A stretch of DNA of 64,000 bases, from NCBI RefSeq assembly GCF_018398315.1, contig NZ_JAHBRW010000003.1:211902-275901 (forward strand), read 5' to 3'. Shown piece by piece: positions 64,000 to 64,000 of this stretch. Made by a program: the position numbers and the translations under genes. The notes under the pieces are model-generated. The model ran no database searches and was not told where the DNA came from. It was given only the letters and a program-made list of their open reading frames with translations. The DNA is from Chelatococcus sp. YT9 (GTDB lineage: Bacteria; Pseudomonadota; Alphaproteobacteria; Rhizobiales; Beijerinckiaceae). The stretch's first letter is position 1, and each line of letters opens with the position of its first letter.

Positions 64000-64000
64000 C

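Noticed and set aside
1..64000. CRISPR arrays, tRNA or rRNA genes
   Set aside because: I saw no regularly spaced direct repeats and no sequences resembling tRNA or rRNA.

Overview
The window looks like part of a large conjugative plasmid or plasmid-derived island from an alphaproteobacterium, most likely Rhizobiales. Two things suggest this: a Ti/Ri-type DNA-processing set (traG, traD, traC, an oriT, traA, traF, traB, traH) and a TraM/TraR quorum-sensing pair. The sequence is GC-rich except at the right end. I see no rRNA, tRNA or CRISPR array. Gene functions below come from reading motifs and family resemblance, not from a database search.

Layout. (1) 1-3141: sparse, AT-richer flank with one unknown gene and a small protein (2757-3053) that has a paralogue at 59215-59508. 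(2) 3142-4362: complete IS3-family element without a target duplication. (3) 4401-27198: a catabolic island of unknown substrate. It holds GMC oxidoreductase, HpcH/HpaI aldolase, amidohydrolase, aldehyde dehydrogenase, LysR regulator, a split thiamine-diphosphate decarboxylase, a ferric/phosphonate-type ABC importer, VOC protein, quinone oxidoreductase, a second amidohydrolase plus second binding protein, CoA-transferase, MmgE/PrpD protein, IlvD/Edd dehydratase, SDR, NHL propeller and an alpha/beta hydrolase. (4) 27308-30522: Tn3-family unit with a frameshifted tnpA, truncating a VOC-like gene. (5) 30779-38529: GntR regulator, short-chain fatty-acid transporter, VOC protein, two small envelope proteins, a compact rubredoxin/pirin-like/Cys-rich/tautomerase operon, and a C-C hydrolase-like enzyme. 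(6) 38530-40326: debris (a MITE-like repeat, an amidohydrolase remnant, a DUF736 gene with an in-frame stop) and a WGR protein. (7) 40345-51932: tra region with oriT, a PIN protein, a VapBC toxin-antitoxin pair, traM and traR. (8) 52322-56725: nested, broken insertion sequences. (9) 56908-63999: AT-richer island of small exported, often Cys-containing proteins of unknown function with a LuxR-type regulator, a nonsense-mutated FxLYD-type gene and a 49-residue gene.

How the parts may work together. In the catabolic island the importer would bring in a small anionic compound. CoA-transferase, MmgE/PrpD, dehydratase, amidohydrolase and aldolase are typical of a carboxylic-acid breakdown route ending in pyruvate plus an aldehyde, which the aldehyde dehydrogenase would oxidise. 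The substrate cannot be read from the sequence. In the tra region TraR would activate transfer when an acyl-homoserine lactone accumulates and TraM would block it. The lactone synthase (traI) and the trb mating-channel genes are not in the window, so they lie outside it or are missing.

The parts I consider least described are the split decarboxylase/duplicated amidohydrolase-binding protein island, the rubredoxin operon with its 63-residue Cys protein, and the exported-protein island.
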